Shown here: piece after piece, positions 53,078-62,612 of the stretch
Layout: the number at the start of each line of letters is the position of its first letter
Numbering within the stretch: the stretch's first letter is position 1
Source: Candidatus Marsarchaeota archaeon
GTDB taxonomy: Archaea > Micrarchaeota > Micrarchaeia > Micrarchaeales > Micrarchaeaceae
Length of the DNA stretch: 64,000 bases
Reading direction: 5' to 3'
Assembly (NCBI GenBank): GCA_023485295.1
Contig: JAMCZQ010000002.1
Span: forward strand, 116,567-180,566
Made by a program: the position numbers and the translations under genes
The notes under the pieces: generated by a model
The model's database searches: none
What the model was told of the DNA's origin: nothing
The model's input: only the letters and a program-made list of their open reading frames with translations

Positions 53078-54277
53078 ATGATGCAGGCTGCAGGCACTAC
53101 AGGCATTCCAGAAGCAAAGCAGTTTTCTGAAGGGCAGCAGAGAGCAGTGAAAAAAAGCAGCAAGCGCATTTATGCAGCTGCAGTAATCATCATAATTGCC
53201 ATAATCGCAATAGCAGCCCTATTCATGCAGGCGGGCAGGCCATCAGCCCCAAGGCCATCCAGTGTTGCCACCACATCGATAAACTCTTCAGCGCCTACTA
53301 CGATATTCCAAACTACGACAATACCGCAGCATTACGCTGGGCTCAGCGGCTACATTAGCTGCATAGGTCCGTCATACAATGCCACTTCAGAGTTAAGGCA
53401 ATTCGCCTATGCACCTATCTCTTCAAGCGGCACCCTTGGCGCATGGAGCACGCCTATTCAAGCACCTATAGCATTGCTCTACCCATCGTGTTTTTCCGCG
53501 TCGGGCAACTTTTACTGCATTAACGGATTCACGCAAAATTTCTCAAGCGAAATATTGTCTCTTTACATGCATGTGCCCGATACTTCTGGCACGCAAAACG
53601 CCACGACCCCATACCAATACTCGCCAATTCCGATCTGCACTTCCTATGAAAACATGGCATTCTGCATTTCTGCAAACACGTCTTCGGCATCCAGCCAGCA
53701 ATACGTCTATGAGGCGAATGCAAGCGCTTCAGGCCTTTCCCAATGGAAGCAAGTTTCAAAGTATCCTGTCAGCAATTACGTTATTTCTGGATGCACAACA
53801 TACTCCGGCAATATCTATTGCGTAGGCGGCTATGAAACAAATGCCTCTGGCGAAACGCGTTTCACGCAAAGCGTGTATTATTCCTCCATATACGCAAACG
53901 GATCTCTCACAAAATGGCGCCAGACCACCAGCTTCCCGATACCTATTACGCAAAGCAGCTGCACTGCTTACAACGGCTACCTATACTGCACAGGCAGCAT
54001 GCTGAATTCCTCAATTTATTATTCAAAGATCAATCCCAACGGCTCGATACAGCCTTGGAATTCGGTTGCGTATCCGGCAGGGATAAAGTCCCCATCCTGC
54101 GGTGCGCTTGACGGTTACATATACTGCATGGGCGGAATAAATTCAACCTCTGCCTCTGTAAACTATACGTTTATCGCAAGGCTAAACAGCAATGGATCAA
54201 TAGCCGGCTGGCAAAGGGCCCCAGAATTTCCGGCAGCCCCAGTCATGTACGCAAGTGCAGCTTGTGCCGTAAGCTAA
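53078..54277 (+). CDS. Kelch-like beta-propeller surface protein
   Basis: 399 aa. A short cytoplasmic part, one membrane helix (about 29-50), a Thr/Ser-rich stalk (SVATTSINSSAPTTIFQTTT), then five to six repeats of about 48 residues. Each repeat has a W and a closing C-x-x-x-x-x-x-x-YC-x-GG element (GCTTYSGNIYCVGGYETNAS; SCGALDGYIYCMGGINSTSA), as in Kelch propellers, with Cys pairs likely to form disulfides. GGTGTTAG before the ATG serves as a ribosome-binding site. Probably membrane-anchored and extracellular. A paralogue follows directly at 54344. Confidence 0.8.
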   Translation: MMQAAGTTGIPEAKQFSEGQQRAVKKSSKRIYAAAVIIIIAIIAIAALFMQAGRPSAPRPSSVATTSINSSAPTTIFQTTTIPQHYAGLSGYISCIGPSYNATSELRQFAYAPISSSGTLGAWSTPIQAPIALLYPSCFSASGNFYCINGFTQNFSSEILSLYMHVPDTSGTQNATTPYQYSPIPICTSYENMAFCISANTSSASSQQYVYEANASASGLSQWKQVSKYPVSNYVISGCTTYSGNIYCVGGYETNASGETRFTQSVYYSSIYANGSLTKWRQTTSFPIPITQSSCTAYNGYLYCTGSMLNSSIYYSKINPNGSIQPWNSVAYPAGIKSPSCGALDGYIYCMGGINSTSASVNYTFIARLNSNGSIAGWQRAPEFPAAPVMYASAACAVS

Positions 54278-54343
54278 ATTAATCCGTTCCAGGGATTCCT
54301 TCGCTGCAAAACTTATGCATGCAAATACGCAAAATTGGTGTGA

Positions 54344-55444
54344 ATGGCAGGCGTCAGTCAAGCAAGAAAATCAGCTTATATAGCGTTTGCAGCTGCGGTG
54401 CTGCTTGTGGCTGCATTCCTGGCAGTAATTGCATACGTCCATGTGCCCAGCAGCACAGCAAAAGCAACGACTTCCATACCAACAACGGTGCAGCAGCCAA
54501 ACAGCACGCTTTCATACATCGCATGCTTGCAGCCGTCGTACGCGCACGCGGATTACGGCCTGTACTCTTACGCACCTGTGCGCCGCAACGGCACCCTTGG
54601 CGCATGGAGCAATGCATCACGCTTTCCAATACCTGTGCTTCAGACAAGCTGCGTAGCTGCTTCCGGAAGCCTTTACTGCATAAACGGCCTTTCGCAAAAT
54701 GGCAGCGTATTGCAAATAGTAGCATCTTCCCCTCTTCCTCCAAGCGCGCTTTCGTTGCGCATAAGCTCGGAATATCCGGCATATGCTGCGCCCTCATGTG
54801 CATCTGATGGCAACGCGATATACTGCATCGGAGGCTTGTCTGGCGCATCAGGCACGCGCGAGCTGGCATACTTTGCCAATGCAACGCAAAGCGGGCTTTC
54901 GAGCTGGCAGAATGCCGCAGAATATCCGCTTAGTGGTTACACTAAGTACTCTTGCACGTATTATGCGTCAGCAATCTATTGCGTGGGGGGCATGCAACGC
55001 AGCTCTTCAGGTTCAGGCAATCTTTATTCCAATGCGGTTTATTATTCGCACATCGCAAAGAACGGCTTGCTGTCGGCGTGGTCAAAGGCGGAGAACTTTC
55101 CTGTCAGCACATACCAGAGCAGCTGCACAGCCTACAACGGCAGCCTGTTTTGCACCGCAGGCATAGTGCGCAGCGCAATCTACCGCGCAGGCATAAATGC
55201 CGCAGGCTCCATCTCGGAATGGTCTGCAACCGCATACGCTGCAAATATAATATCTCCTTCATGCAACGCCTTGGACGGCTACCTATACTGCACCGGCGGC
55301 ATAAACGCGACAACCGGGTTCTTCGCAAACGCATCCTATGCAGCAAGGATCCTGCCAAACGGCACCCTTGGCGCATGGCATGCTGACAATCCGTTTCCTG
55401 TGAACTCTTCAAGAAACTATTTTACCTATTGCACGTCTGCTTAG
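54344..55444 (+). CDS. Second Kelch-like beta-propeller surface protein (paralogue)
   Basis: 366 aa, same layout as its neighbour: a membrane helix (about 11-32), a Thr/Ser stalk (STAKATTSIPTTVQQPNSTL), then Kelch-like repeats (SCASDGNAIYCIGGLSGASG; SCTYYASAIYCVGGMQ; SCNALDGYLYCTGGINATTG). The nucleotide block GGCACCCTTGGCGCATGG occurs once in the first gene (53430) and twice here (about 54590 and 55362), marking recent repeat duplication or gene conversion. GGTGTGA lies just before the ATG. Likely a surface protein; the ligand is unknown. Confidence 0.8.
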   Translation: MAGVSQARKSAYIAFAAAVLLVAAFLAVIAYVHVPSSTAKATTSIPTTVQQPNSTLSYIACLQPSYAHADYGLYSYAPVRRNGTLGAWSNASRFPIPVLQTSCVAASGSLYCINGLSQNGSVLQIVASSPLPPSALSLRISSEYPAYAAPSCASDGNAIYCIGGLSGASGTRELAYFANATQSGLSSWQNAAEYPLSGYTKYSCTYYASAIYCVGGMQRSSSGSGNLYSNAVYYSHIAKNGLLSAWSKAENFPVSTYQSSCTAYNGSLFCTAGIVRSAIYRAGINAAGSISEWSATAYAANIISPSCNALDGYLYCTGGINATTGFFANASYAARILPNGTLGAWHADNPFPVNSSRNYFTYCTSA

Positions 55445-55510
55445 GCATCGCCATACGCTACGCAAAACATGCACACAAGCCTTAAATAATACATTTGGGA
55501 CTTTTACAGA

Positions 55511-55954
55511 ATGGTGCAGATGAACTTAGACCAAATGAATGCCGGCATTTTTTTGCGCGGGATGCCGAAGGAATACATTGCGAATGCAAGCGCTGAAAGG
55601 GCCATATACGATGCGCTTGCTCACGACGAGGATTTTGCAAGGCTTTGCCACGGGCTTTATTCCAAAGGCTCTTACGAAAGCCTTTCAGAAGTGCTGAAGG
55701 GCGTGCTTGAGGCGGAATTCAGGAAGGAATTCAGCGACTTCATAATGGAAAGGCGCACTCCGGAATCCACAATCGGCATTGGCCAAAGGCTTCTTGCCAC
55801 TGCGCACCTCGGATCAGCCATAAGCATGTTGGATGAAGGCAACCTTGACATTATAAAATGCTTCAAGAATGCCGAAGGCACGCTTGAAATAATGCGCGGG
55901 CTGTACGAAGAGCTTAAGAAAGGGCCATCTTCCTTGCGCAAGCAAAAGGACTGA
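55511..55954 (+). CDS. Helical orphan protein
   Basis: 147 aa, helical with a central amphipathic region (EVLKGVLEAEFRKEFSDFIM; GIGQRLLATAHLGSAISMLD). The C-terminus is Lys-rich. TTAAATAATACATTTGGG before the ATG supplies the TATA. No family recognised. Confidence 0.55.
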   Translation: MVQMNLDQMNAGIFLRGMPKEYIANASAERAIYDALAHDEDFARLCHGLYSKGSYESLSEVLKGVLEAEFRKEFSDFIMERRTPESTIGIGQRLLATAHLGSAISMLDEGNLDIIKCFKNAEGTLEIMRGLYEELKKGPSSLRKQKD

Positions 55955-55967
55955 AAAACGGAAGCCC

Positions 55968-56786
55968 TTAGCTTCCCTTGACAAGCGTGTAGATTGAGGG
56001 ATCAGCGTTTCCGGAAAGCATCGCCTTAAGCGCGCCTGGCCTTGTTATGTTGAATATATAGCCCTCGGCGCCAGTAAGCCTGCACGTTTCATATAGCTTT
56101 GCAAGCTTTGTTGCCATGCCTCCGGTGACATCGACCCTGCTCTTCGAAGCGCCTGTATTCTGCAAGGCGCTGCCGATGTTCGAAGAATCTATAACTGCTA
56201 TGTGCTTTGCGCTCTTGTCAATCTTGGGGTCTGCAGTAAACACGCCGTCAGTGTCAGATCCGTAAAGGATCTTCGAAGGCGTTATGCTGCGCGATATAAA
56301 ATCAAAGACTGCTTCTGTCGAGGCTATTGATACACCTCTTTCCCTGTCGATGACCACATCCCCATGCACCACAGGTATGAAGCCCTTTTCAATGGCTTCG
56401 CTTATGTGGTCGCAGAAGCCCGCAAGCCCCGTGCCATCAGAAAACGAGAAATGGCCTGGCGAGAATGGGTAAAGCGGCAGCCCGAGCTTAAGCCCTTCGT
56501 TCACGAATATTGTATTGAGCTCCTTGGCAGTAAGGTGCGTTATTGCAGCACCAACCCTGCTGTCGCTGTATGCCAGCCCTTCATTTATCCTGTACTTCTT
56601 GGCGGGAACGTGCGCAAAAGAGCCGCTCCCATGCCCTATTATTACGTCAAATCCACCAGAGGCGTAAACATCCTTGAATTCCTGCAGCAGGCTAGCTATT
56701 GTGACAGGCCCGCTCGAGAGCGTGTTCGGCTTCGACAGGTCAGTTATGGCGCTTCCTCCTATCTTTATGAAATACAATCCCTTCAT
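55968..56786 (-). CDS. ipk: Isopentenyl phosphate kinase
   Basis: 272 aa from ATG 56786; the in-frame start at 56795 is a GTG. Amino acid kinase fold: YFIKIGGSAITDLSKPNTL at the N-terminus, GHGSGSFAHVPAKKY with the catalytic His, VHGDVVIDRERGVSI, ILYGSDTDGVFTADPKID, and VTGGMATKL near the end. It phosphorylates isopentenyl phosphate to isopentenyl diphosphate in the archaeal (alternative) mevalonate route to membrane lipids. Its neighbour is a DPM1-like glycosyltransferase. Length is typical. Confidence 0.92.
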   Translation of the reverse strand: MKGLYFIKIGGSAITDLSKPNTLSSGPVTIASLLQEFKDVYASGGFDVIIGHGSGSFAHVPAKKYRINEGLAYSDSRVGAAITHLTAKELNTIFVNEGLKLGLPLYPFSPGHFSFSDGTGLAGFCDHISEAIEKGFIPVVHGDVVIDRERGVSIASTEAVFDFISRSITPSKILYGSDTDGVFTADPKIDKSAKHIAVIDSSNIGSALQNTGASKSRVDVTGGMATKLAKLYETCRLTGAEGYIFNITRPGALKAMLSGNADPSIYTLVKGS

Positions 56787-56902
56787 GCAATGCACTTGAG
56801 CGCAAGCACCTAGATCTGTGCAGCCTTAAGCGCTGACCCTTTAACTATCGCTGCAACAATATATAGATGTGCATCCGCTAAACGACAATTGTCAAATAGG
56901 CG

Positions 56903-57817
56903 TTACCTGAGCTTCTCTATCTTGTTCGCAATCTGCAGCAGCAGGTCCAATATGAGCCCTGCTATTATCGAAAGGAAGCCTATTGTAACCAGCATGAATG
57001 CTATGAGCGCCCTGCCGATCTCGTTGAGCGTCCCTGTGCTTAGGTAGTTTGCAATCACCAGGCCCCCAAGCACAATGCCAGCAATGACAAGCAGCACGCC
57101 TATGGTGCCAAATATAAGGAGAGGGCTGTAGTCCCTTGCAGCCCTTATTATGTGGCCGCCGACCCCAAGCCCGTACACGAATTTTGACCTTGAGAGCTTT
57201 GACTCGGTGCCCTTTGGCCGCGGATAGTATTTTATCGGAATGTCCTTTATGTCCTTGTAGCCTGCCTTCGATGCCTCAAGCACGAAGAAAAGCGTCCCTG
57301 CCCTGTACGGCACAACCTCCTTTATCGCTTCGAAGACCTCCCTTTTCATGGCAAAGATGCCAGACAGCGCATCGTGTATGCCTATTTTGTGCACAGCGTT
57401 GTAGACCTTTGTTATGTTCCTGTTTCCAAATGATATGTAGCTGTTCATTGCGCCGTTCCTCTTGCCGTTCAGCCTGTTGCCAAGCGCCATCGAAGCTTTG
57501 CCGCTCATTACAAGCCCTATAACCTTTGCAAGGTCTTCAGGATCGTATGTGCCGTCAGGGTCTATTGTTGCAAGCACCGCGCCCTTCGTATGCAGGAAGC
57601 CTTCAACCAGCGCATTTTCATAGCCTTTGCTCTGCTGCTCTACGAGCTTTATGCCCTTTGCCTTAAGCCTTTTCCTGTATTCCGCGCCGCTCTTGTCTAT
57701 GACAATTATCTCGCATCCGGGCATCAGAGCCCTAATGCTGTCTATGGTTGCGAATGCGCCTTCCTCTTCTATTGTTGGCAGCACAACGCTGACATCGCTC
57801 CATTTCAACATTATCAC
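56903..57817 (-). CDS. Family 2 glycosyltransferase, dolichol-phosphate-mannose-synthase-like
   Basis: 304 aa (or 302 from the second Met, 57811). GT-A domain about 8-225: SVVLPTIEEEGAFATIDSIR, ENALVEGFLHTKGAVLATID leading to DPDGTYDPEDL (metal-binding), GNRLNGKRNG and DALSGIFAMKREVFE. The C-terminus has two membrane helices (about 232-258 and 270-295). It would transfer a sugar from a nucleotide donor to dolichol phosphate for N-glycosylation, consistent with the many sequons in nearby surface proteins. Donor sugar not determined. Confidence 0.9.
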   Translation of the reverse strand: MIMLKWSDVSVVLPTIEEEGAFATIDSIRALMPGCEIIVIDKSGAEYRKRLKAKGIKLVEQQSKGYENALVEGFLHTKGAVLATIDPDGTYDPEDLAKVIGLVMSGKASMALGNRLNGKRNGAMNSYISFGNRNITKVYNAVHKIGIHDALSGIFAMKREVFEAIKEVVPYRAGTLFFVLEASKAGYKDIKDIPIKYYPRPKGTESKLSRSKFVYGLGVGGHIIRAARDYSPLLIFGTIGVLLVIAGIVLGGLVIANYLSTGTLNEIGRALIAFMLVTIGFLSIIAGLILDLLLQIANKIEKLR

Positions 57818-58001
57818 TTAGATTTATGAATTGTTAAAACAGCTTAAATAGGTTTCTAAAACCCAAGCCATGAGATCCTTATAAGGCCTCCCCATATGCA
57901 AGCATGGCAAGGATGCCAGTCATGCATCATATCAAGCAATTTAAGATCTGCGTTTGATAAAGCATAAATATATAAATAGCGTATTTATCCTATCTGGTGG
58001 C

Positions 58002-59408
58002 ATGGCAAACAATAGCCCAGCATCATTCTATACAGATTCTGATAGTGACAACTCTGACTCTGGCTATATACACGTTACTCCTTCTCACGATAACGAAGGG
58101 AAGCATGCCAATGCATATCCAAGCACAGCACCCACCCAAATCACAAATGATGAAGCTGATGAAGGCGCTGCCGAAGATGATGGCGGCCAGGTTACGATAA
58201 AAAGCCTTCACGACGAATGGGCAAAAACCGTCAAGCAGCAGAAACCCAATGGCGGCAAAGGCATAGCAGCTGCAGCAGTTGTTGTTGTATTGATACTGCT
58301 CTTGACATTTTTCCTGCTCTCTTTGCGCGCTTTGCCCACGCCGGCCAAATCATCCGTAAGCAGCGATTCTGTGATAATGGCTCTTGCATCGCACAATTCG
58401 ACCAGCATAGGTTCTTTGTCAGGGCTAATGTTCAGCGCAGTAAACTCAACGCCTCAGATGAGTGTCGTATATTTTGGCAACATAACTGTCAACGCATCAA
58501 ACCCGTCAGGAGTTGCATTCGCCTATAGCATACCGGTAGAGTATACGTACCAAAAATACGGGAATTCGACAAAAATCACAATAAAGTACATTACAGGCCG
58601 CAACAATGCGAGCAGCACCCAGGTCTATGTTTATAATGCGACTGCAGCGTATGCCTGCACTTCAGAAAGCGCAAATGCATCAAACGGCAGCGCTTCAGGC
58701 TACTACTGCGAGAAAAACGCAACCTACGCCCCGCAGGCTCCGATACTGGGATTCATTCGCGAGTTTGCCAACTTCTCAAATTACAGCGTAATCGGCACAG
58801 CACCAGCCTCATACAATAACCAGGAATGCTACATGTTTGGCAGTTCCGGCTCAATGCCTTCTTCGAAGCTTTCTGCAAGCTCGCCTTACGCTGCTGTGCT
58901 GCAGCAGCCTGGCACGCCAATAAACTACAGCGTAAACGCCTGTGCATCTTACCAGTATGGCATTCCACTGAACATAAGCCTTGCAATGTCTAGCGGCGTA
59001 TCTCCGTACCTTAAAACTCTAAGCGTTGTTCTTTCCGCAAAATCAATACAGGCCCACAGCAATAGCACAGTATCTGCATTGCCTGAGCCTCTTGTGGGCC
59101 AGAGCACGCTCTTTGTGAGCCCCGCAGCCGTGCAGCAAATCGTCAAGCCTTATGCATATTCCGGCAGGTTCAAGGGCAGGCGCATAACATTCAACGGCAC
59201 TGTAGACAATGTCGTTGTAAGCTTCAACAATTCAGCCATAGCCGGAAACATAACAAATTTCAGGACAAACAATCCAAAGTTCTCATGCCTGAACGGCACT
59301 GCATTGAACGTTTGGATTGCTCCAAACGGCTACCTTGGGCATTACGTAGTGCACAACAGCCACCAGGGCCAGCAATGCGCATACATAACAATGCTTTTCA
59401 ACGAATAA
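58002..59408 (+). CDS. Single-pass surface protein
   Basis: 468 aa from ATG 58002; TATA AAATATATAAATAG at 57965-57978 and GGTGG just upstream favour this over 57954. An acidic Ser/Asp-rich cytoplasmic N-terminus (about 1-85), one membrane helix (about 88-111), then a large extracellular domain with sequons and Cys (YACTSESANA; YYCEKNATYAP; FSCLNGTALN). No enzyme motif. Probably an extracellular anchored protein. Confidence 0.65.
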   Translation: MANNSPASFYTDSDSDNSDSGYIHVTPSHDNEGKHANAYPSTAPTQITNDEADEGAAEDDGGQVTIKSLHDEWAKTVKQQKPNGGKGIAAAAVVVVLILLLTFFLLSLRALPTPAKSSVSSDSVIMALASHNSTSIGSLSGLMFSAVNSTPQMSVVYFGNITVNASNPSGVAFAYSIPVEYTYQKYGNSTKITIKYITGRNNASSTQVYVYNATAAYACTSESANASNGSASGYYCEKNATYAPQAPILGFIREFANFSNYSVIGTAPASYNNQECYMFGSSGSMPSSKLSASSPYAAVLQQPGTPINYSVNACASYQYGIPLNISLAMSSGVSPYLKTLSVVLSAKSIQAHSNSTVSALPEPLVGQSTLFVSPAAVQQIVKPYAYSGRFKGRRITFNGTVDNVVVSFNNSAIAGNITNFRTNNPKFSCLNGTALNVWIAPNGYLGHYVVHNSHQGQQCAYITMLFNE

Positions 59409-59535
59409 GCCTATGGATAACAGGCAGGCGCGCATTGCCAGCGCCAAAGGCCCAGAAGCCGCGCATTTGTGCTGCCAGCAACCAAAAGATACTTATTTTA
59501 TAATTCCAATATATAATAGATGAATAGGTGGTAGA

Positions 59536-60165
59536 ATGAAGATAGCAATAATAGGCACAGGAAATGTTGCTAAGAGCCTTGGGGAGGCCTTATCAAAAAG
59601 CAACAACGAGATTGTATACGGCTCCAGGAAGCCGGAGGAGGCAAAGCAGAAGATGCCTAATGCAAACATCAAAAGCATAGAGGAGGCAGCCAGGGGCGCT
59701 GAGGTAATAGTCCTTGCCGTGCCTTACGAGGCGGCGAAAGATGCCATAAAGGAGATGAAGAAAGCCGAGGAAGGGAAAATACTGATAGACGTTTCAAATC
59801 CCATGGACAAGAACTGGAAGTGGGCAAAAGGCTTCAGCGAGTCTGCGGCTGAGGAGCTCGCCAAGCATGCCAAGGGCGCAAAGGTGGTAAAGGCTTTCAA
59901 CACAGTCTTTGCCGAGAACATGAAGACCGGCCAGCTAGGGAACGAAAAGCTTGCCACATTCATAGCAGGCGATGACGAGCAGGCAAAGGCAACCGTGATG
60001 AACCTTGCCAGGAGCATTGGCATGGATCCAATAGACGTCGGCGCATTGGAGAAGGCACGCTACATAGAGCCAGCAGGGCTTCTGCTCATAGAACTTGGCT
60101 ATGGCAAGAAGATGGGCACAGGCATAGGGCTCAAGCTCGTGAGGAGCCAGCCCTCAAGCCAATAA
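59536..60165 (+). CDS. NADPH-F420-oxidoreductase-fold protein
   Basis: 209 aa. Rossmann start MKIAIIGTGNVAKSLGEALS with NADP-preferring SRKPEEAKQK, then ILIDVSNPMDKNWKWAKGFS and AKVVKAFNTVFAENM, matching the NADPH:F420 oxidoreductase/ProC-like superfamily. The C-terminal helices GALEKARYIEPAGLLLIELG dimerise in relatives. Whether F420 is made here cannot be told; no F420 biosynthesis gene is in this window. TATA-like AATATATAATAG near 59509-59520. Could reduce another substrate. Confidence 0.82.
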   Translation: MKIAIIGTGNVAKSLGEALSKSNNEIVYGSRKPEEAKQKMPNANIKSIEEAARGAEVIVLAVPYEAAKDAIKEMKKAEEGKILIDVSNPMDKNWKWAKGFSESAAEELAKHAKGAKVVKAFNTVFAENMKTGQLGNEKLATFIAGDDEQAKATVMNLARSIGMDPIDVGALEKARYIEPAGLLLIELGYGKKMGTGIGLKLVRSQPSSQ

Positions 60166-60328
60166 TCAGCTTTTCCCAAACCAGCAGAGGAACGGCGCAA
60201 GGCCGCATATCCCTGCTTTTTTCAAAGCGCATTGACACGGCCTACGACGCAACGCGAGCCCTCTTGCAACCTTTAAATATATGGACATATCCCTATTAAT
60301 ACCATTCAATATTACAAAAGGTGTTGTT

Positions 60329-60748
60329 ATGGGAATATCCAAGAACAAAGAATACAAGAACAATGAAGACGCAAAGGCCCAGGCTTCAGTACAATCGAAA
60401 TTGCAACCGCAGGAGGAAACGAACAAGCATCTGCTCAGGGCGACAGAAGCCAATGCATCGGAGAATCAAACCAAGCGCAATAGCATTGACAAGCCGGCAG
60501 CCAAAGAGCGCACCAAGGCTAAAAAAATTGCTACAATTGCCGCTTCTGCCGCGGCGCTTATCATGCTCGGCATAGTGCCTTTTAATGCGGTTGCCGTACC
60601 TGCCGGAGTGCTCGGAACAGGAGCGGCTTTAGCCACAGACATAGGGCTTTTTGCGGTAGCAGCTGCAGCGGCTTTCGTAGCGTACGGTGCGCTTGTTTAT
60701 GAAAAATTGTCAAAAAAGTCAGGGCAGAAGAAGGAGCCACAAGCATGA
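60329..60748 (+). CDS. Small two-helix membrane protein
   Basis: 139 aa from ATG 60329, with AAGGTG upstream and TATA CTTTAAATATATGG at 60270-60283; the longer frame begins inside that promoter. The N-terminus is charged and Gln-rich (about 1-70), with two membrane helices at about 75-95 and 102-125 and a basic tail. No family recognised. Confidence 0.5.
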   Translation: MGISKNKEYKNNEDAKAQASVQSKLQPQEETNKHLLRATEANASENQTKRNSIDKPAAKERTKAKKIATIAASAAALIMLGIVPFNAVAVPAGVLGTGAALATDIGLFAVAAAAAFVAYGALVYEKLSKKSGQKKEPQA

Positions 60749-60780
60749 GCTTCTGCCTTGCACTCCAAAGATACGGCTGA

Positions 60781-61881
60781 TTACAGGCTTATAATAACAA
60801 TCAGTATTAACGCGACCACAATCATGTAAATGGCCGATAGTTTCATGAATTTCAGGATTCCTATGCCCCTTCCCTGCCTGTAGGCTATGAAGTTGGCTAG
60901 CGATGCTATCAGCGTGCCATTGCCTCCAACATTGACACCCCAGCCCAATGGCAGGAAGAGCGAGCTCTTCTGCAGCAGCACTGTTGCCGGCACATTGCTT
61001 ATGAACTGCGATATGAGCAGCGCGTACAGGAACATGCCTAAGCTTCCTGAGGGGTGGATAGCAGGCAATATAGTGCTTGCTGAGTTTATCACCAGGAATA
61101 TGAGCACGAAGGACATTATTAGGAAGAAGTCTATCCTGGTTATGGTATAAGCTTTTGACAAGCTTCTGGGCTTGAATGCAAGCATGAGCAGTACCGAAGC
61201 TGCGGAGAGCGCGAGGAACGCCGATGCGCCGAGGCCTGCAAGGAAGCACCCTACGTCAACCACGAAAAGCAGCAGCGAGGAGTAGAACAGGGTTTTCCCG
61301 TAAGCCTTTGGCGTGCTGCCAGATATGCGCCTGCTATCCTTGCCTATCATGAGCGTGAAGACCAGCAGCACAGCCATCGACACTGCAAATGCCGGGGCCA
61401 TCGCATACAGGAATCCGGCAGCCGAAAGCGCATAGTGCCTGAACATTATTATGTTCTGCGGGTTCCCGAAAGGCGTCAGCATGGATCCTACGTTCGCGCT
61501 TATCGCCTGCAGAACGATTATGCCGCTGAGGTTCCTGCCGGACAGCCTTCCCATGCTTACCGTGAGCGGAACGAGAACTATAAGCGAAGCGTCGTTCGTT
61601 ATGAACATCGACAATACAACGGTAACTATGACAGAAAACACGTAGAGGTTCCTGACGCTGCCTACTTTAGAAAGCACCATGCCCGCAACGAAGTCTATGC
61701 CGCCAGAAACAAGCAGGCCGGTGTTTATTATTATGAACGAGGCTATTATCGCGACAGTGTTCCATTCGACAAGCCCTGCATTGAGGAAATGCACGTTGTA
61801 GGCGAGAAGCAGCAAGTAAGCTACCAGCAATGCGAAGAATATCGGCTCCTTCTTCACAAGGGAGTACAATTGCTTGAGCAT
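60781..61881 (-). CDS. ArsB/NhaD-like membrane transporter
   Basis: 366 aa from ATG 61881, with GGGTGGAGC upstream; an in-frame ATG at 61920 fits a leaderless start from the TATA GGTTTATATCC (61946-61957) and would add 13 residues. About ten membrane helices. SMFITNDASLIVLVPLTVSM and SANVGSMLTPFGNPQNIIMF are the paired hairpin motifs of the ion-transporter superfamily that includes ArsB, NhaD and SLC13. SQFISNVPATVLLQ and WGVNVGGNGTLIASLAN are the second repeat. Probably exports or exchanges an anion or Na+; the substrate is open. Confidence 0.85.
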   Translation of the reverse strand: MLKQLYSLVKKEPIFFALLVAYLLLLAYNVHFLNAGLVEWNTVAIIASFIIINTGLLVSGGIDFVAGMVLSKVGSVRNLYVFSVIVTVVLSMFITNDASLIVLVPLTVSMGRLSGRNLSGIIVLQAISANVGSMLTPFGNPQNIIMFRHYALSAAGFLYAMAPAFAVSMAVLLVFTLMIGKDSRRISGSTPKAYGKTLFYSSLLLFVVDVGCFLAGLGASAFLALSAASVLLMLAFKPRSLSKAYTITRIDFFLIMSFVLIFLVINSASTILPAIHPSGSLGMFLYALLISQFISNVPATVLLQKSSLFLPLGWGVNVGGNGTLIASLANFIAYRQGRGIGILKFMKLSAIYMIVVALILIVIISL

Positions 61882-61963
61882 GCTCCACCCTATGCAGCCA
61901 TTGCGCCAGAAGCGCCGCATTACATATAATTGGGCATTGGGATATAAACCATTCCATTCCGGA

Positions 61964-62569
61964 TTATGCCTCCGCACCCTGCCTGCCTGCAAGTACGGAA
62001 GACATTATATCCGAATAGCTCTCTTGCAGCTTGGAGTAGTCTGCCCCGTGGATCCTGTAGTACTCCTCAGTCGGCACCGACTTGTTCGCCTCTATCTCCC
62101 CTCTTATGCCCATCTTTGCATAAAGGCTTTCTACAGCCCCCTTAGAAGGCCCCTCTATCTCCATGCTGTACTCCAGCATGGGGAACTTGTCCAGCTCTAT
62201 GGTGAATTCTCCAAGCGAATACTCTTCCCTATAATTCTCGAAGTAATCCACAAACGCATCGGGGATTAGCCTGTGCACTATTCCAGCAGCCTTCTCGAAA
62301 TCCGAAACCTCGACCTCGTATTCGAGCCTTCCCTCTATGCTCCTGCCTTTTTGCTCCTTGAGCGTTATTGTCGATTTGCTTCCGTCGGTCCTTACCCTTA
62401 TCCATTTGGTGTAGTATTCTGCGCCAGCGCCTTCCAATGGCTCCTTTATCTGGAAGTTGAACCTGCGGAACTGGTGCCTTCCCAAGAGTTTGGCTCCCAT
62501 GCCAATGATCCTTTTTCTAACCTCTTCAGGATCAACGCCATAAACAGGCAATTCTATCTCTTTTGCCAT
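61964..62569 (-). CDS. CYTH-domain protein (CyaB/ThTPase-like)
   Basis: 201 aa. The N-terminal KEIELPVYG holds the E-x-E-x element. The tunnel residues follow in WIRVRTDGSKSTITLKEQKG, LEYEVEVSDFEKA and EFTIELDKFPMLEYSMEIEG. CYTH enzymes cleave triphosphates (thiamine triphosphate, inorganic triphosphate) or cyclise ATP; length suits the class IV cyclase/ThTPase-like group. Function not fixed from sequence. It lies in the same direction as the ArsB-like gene downstream. Confidence 0.86.
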   Translation of the reverse strand: MAKEIELPVYGVDPEEVRKRIIGMGAKLLGRHQFRRFNFQIKEPLEGAGAEYYTKWIRVRTDGSKSTITLKEQKGRSIEGRLEYEVEVSDFEKAAGIVHRLIPDAFVDYFENYREEYSLGEFTIELDKFPMLEYSMEIEGPSKGAVESLYAKMGIRGEIEANKSVPTEEYYRIHGADYSKLQESYSDIMSSVLAGRQGAEA

Positions 62570-62612
62570 ATCGCATTACCCAAAGCTTTATTTATGTGCT
62601 CTTTTGTTTACG

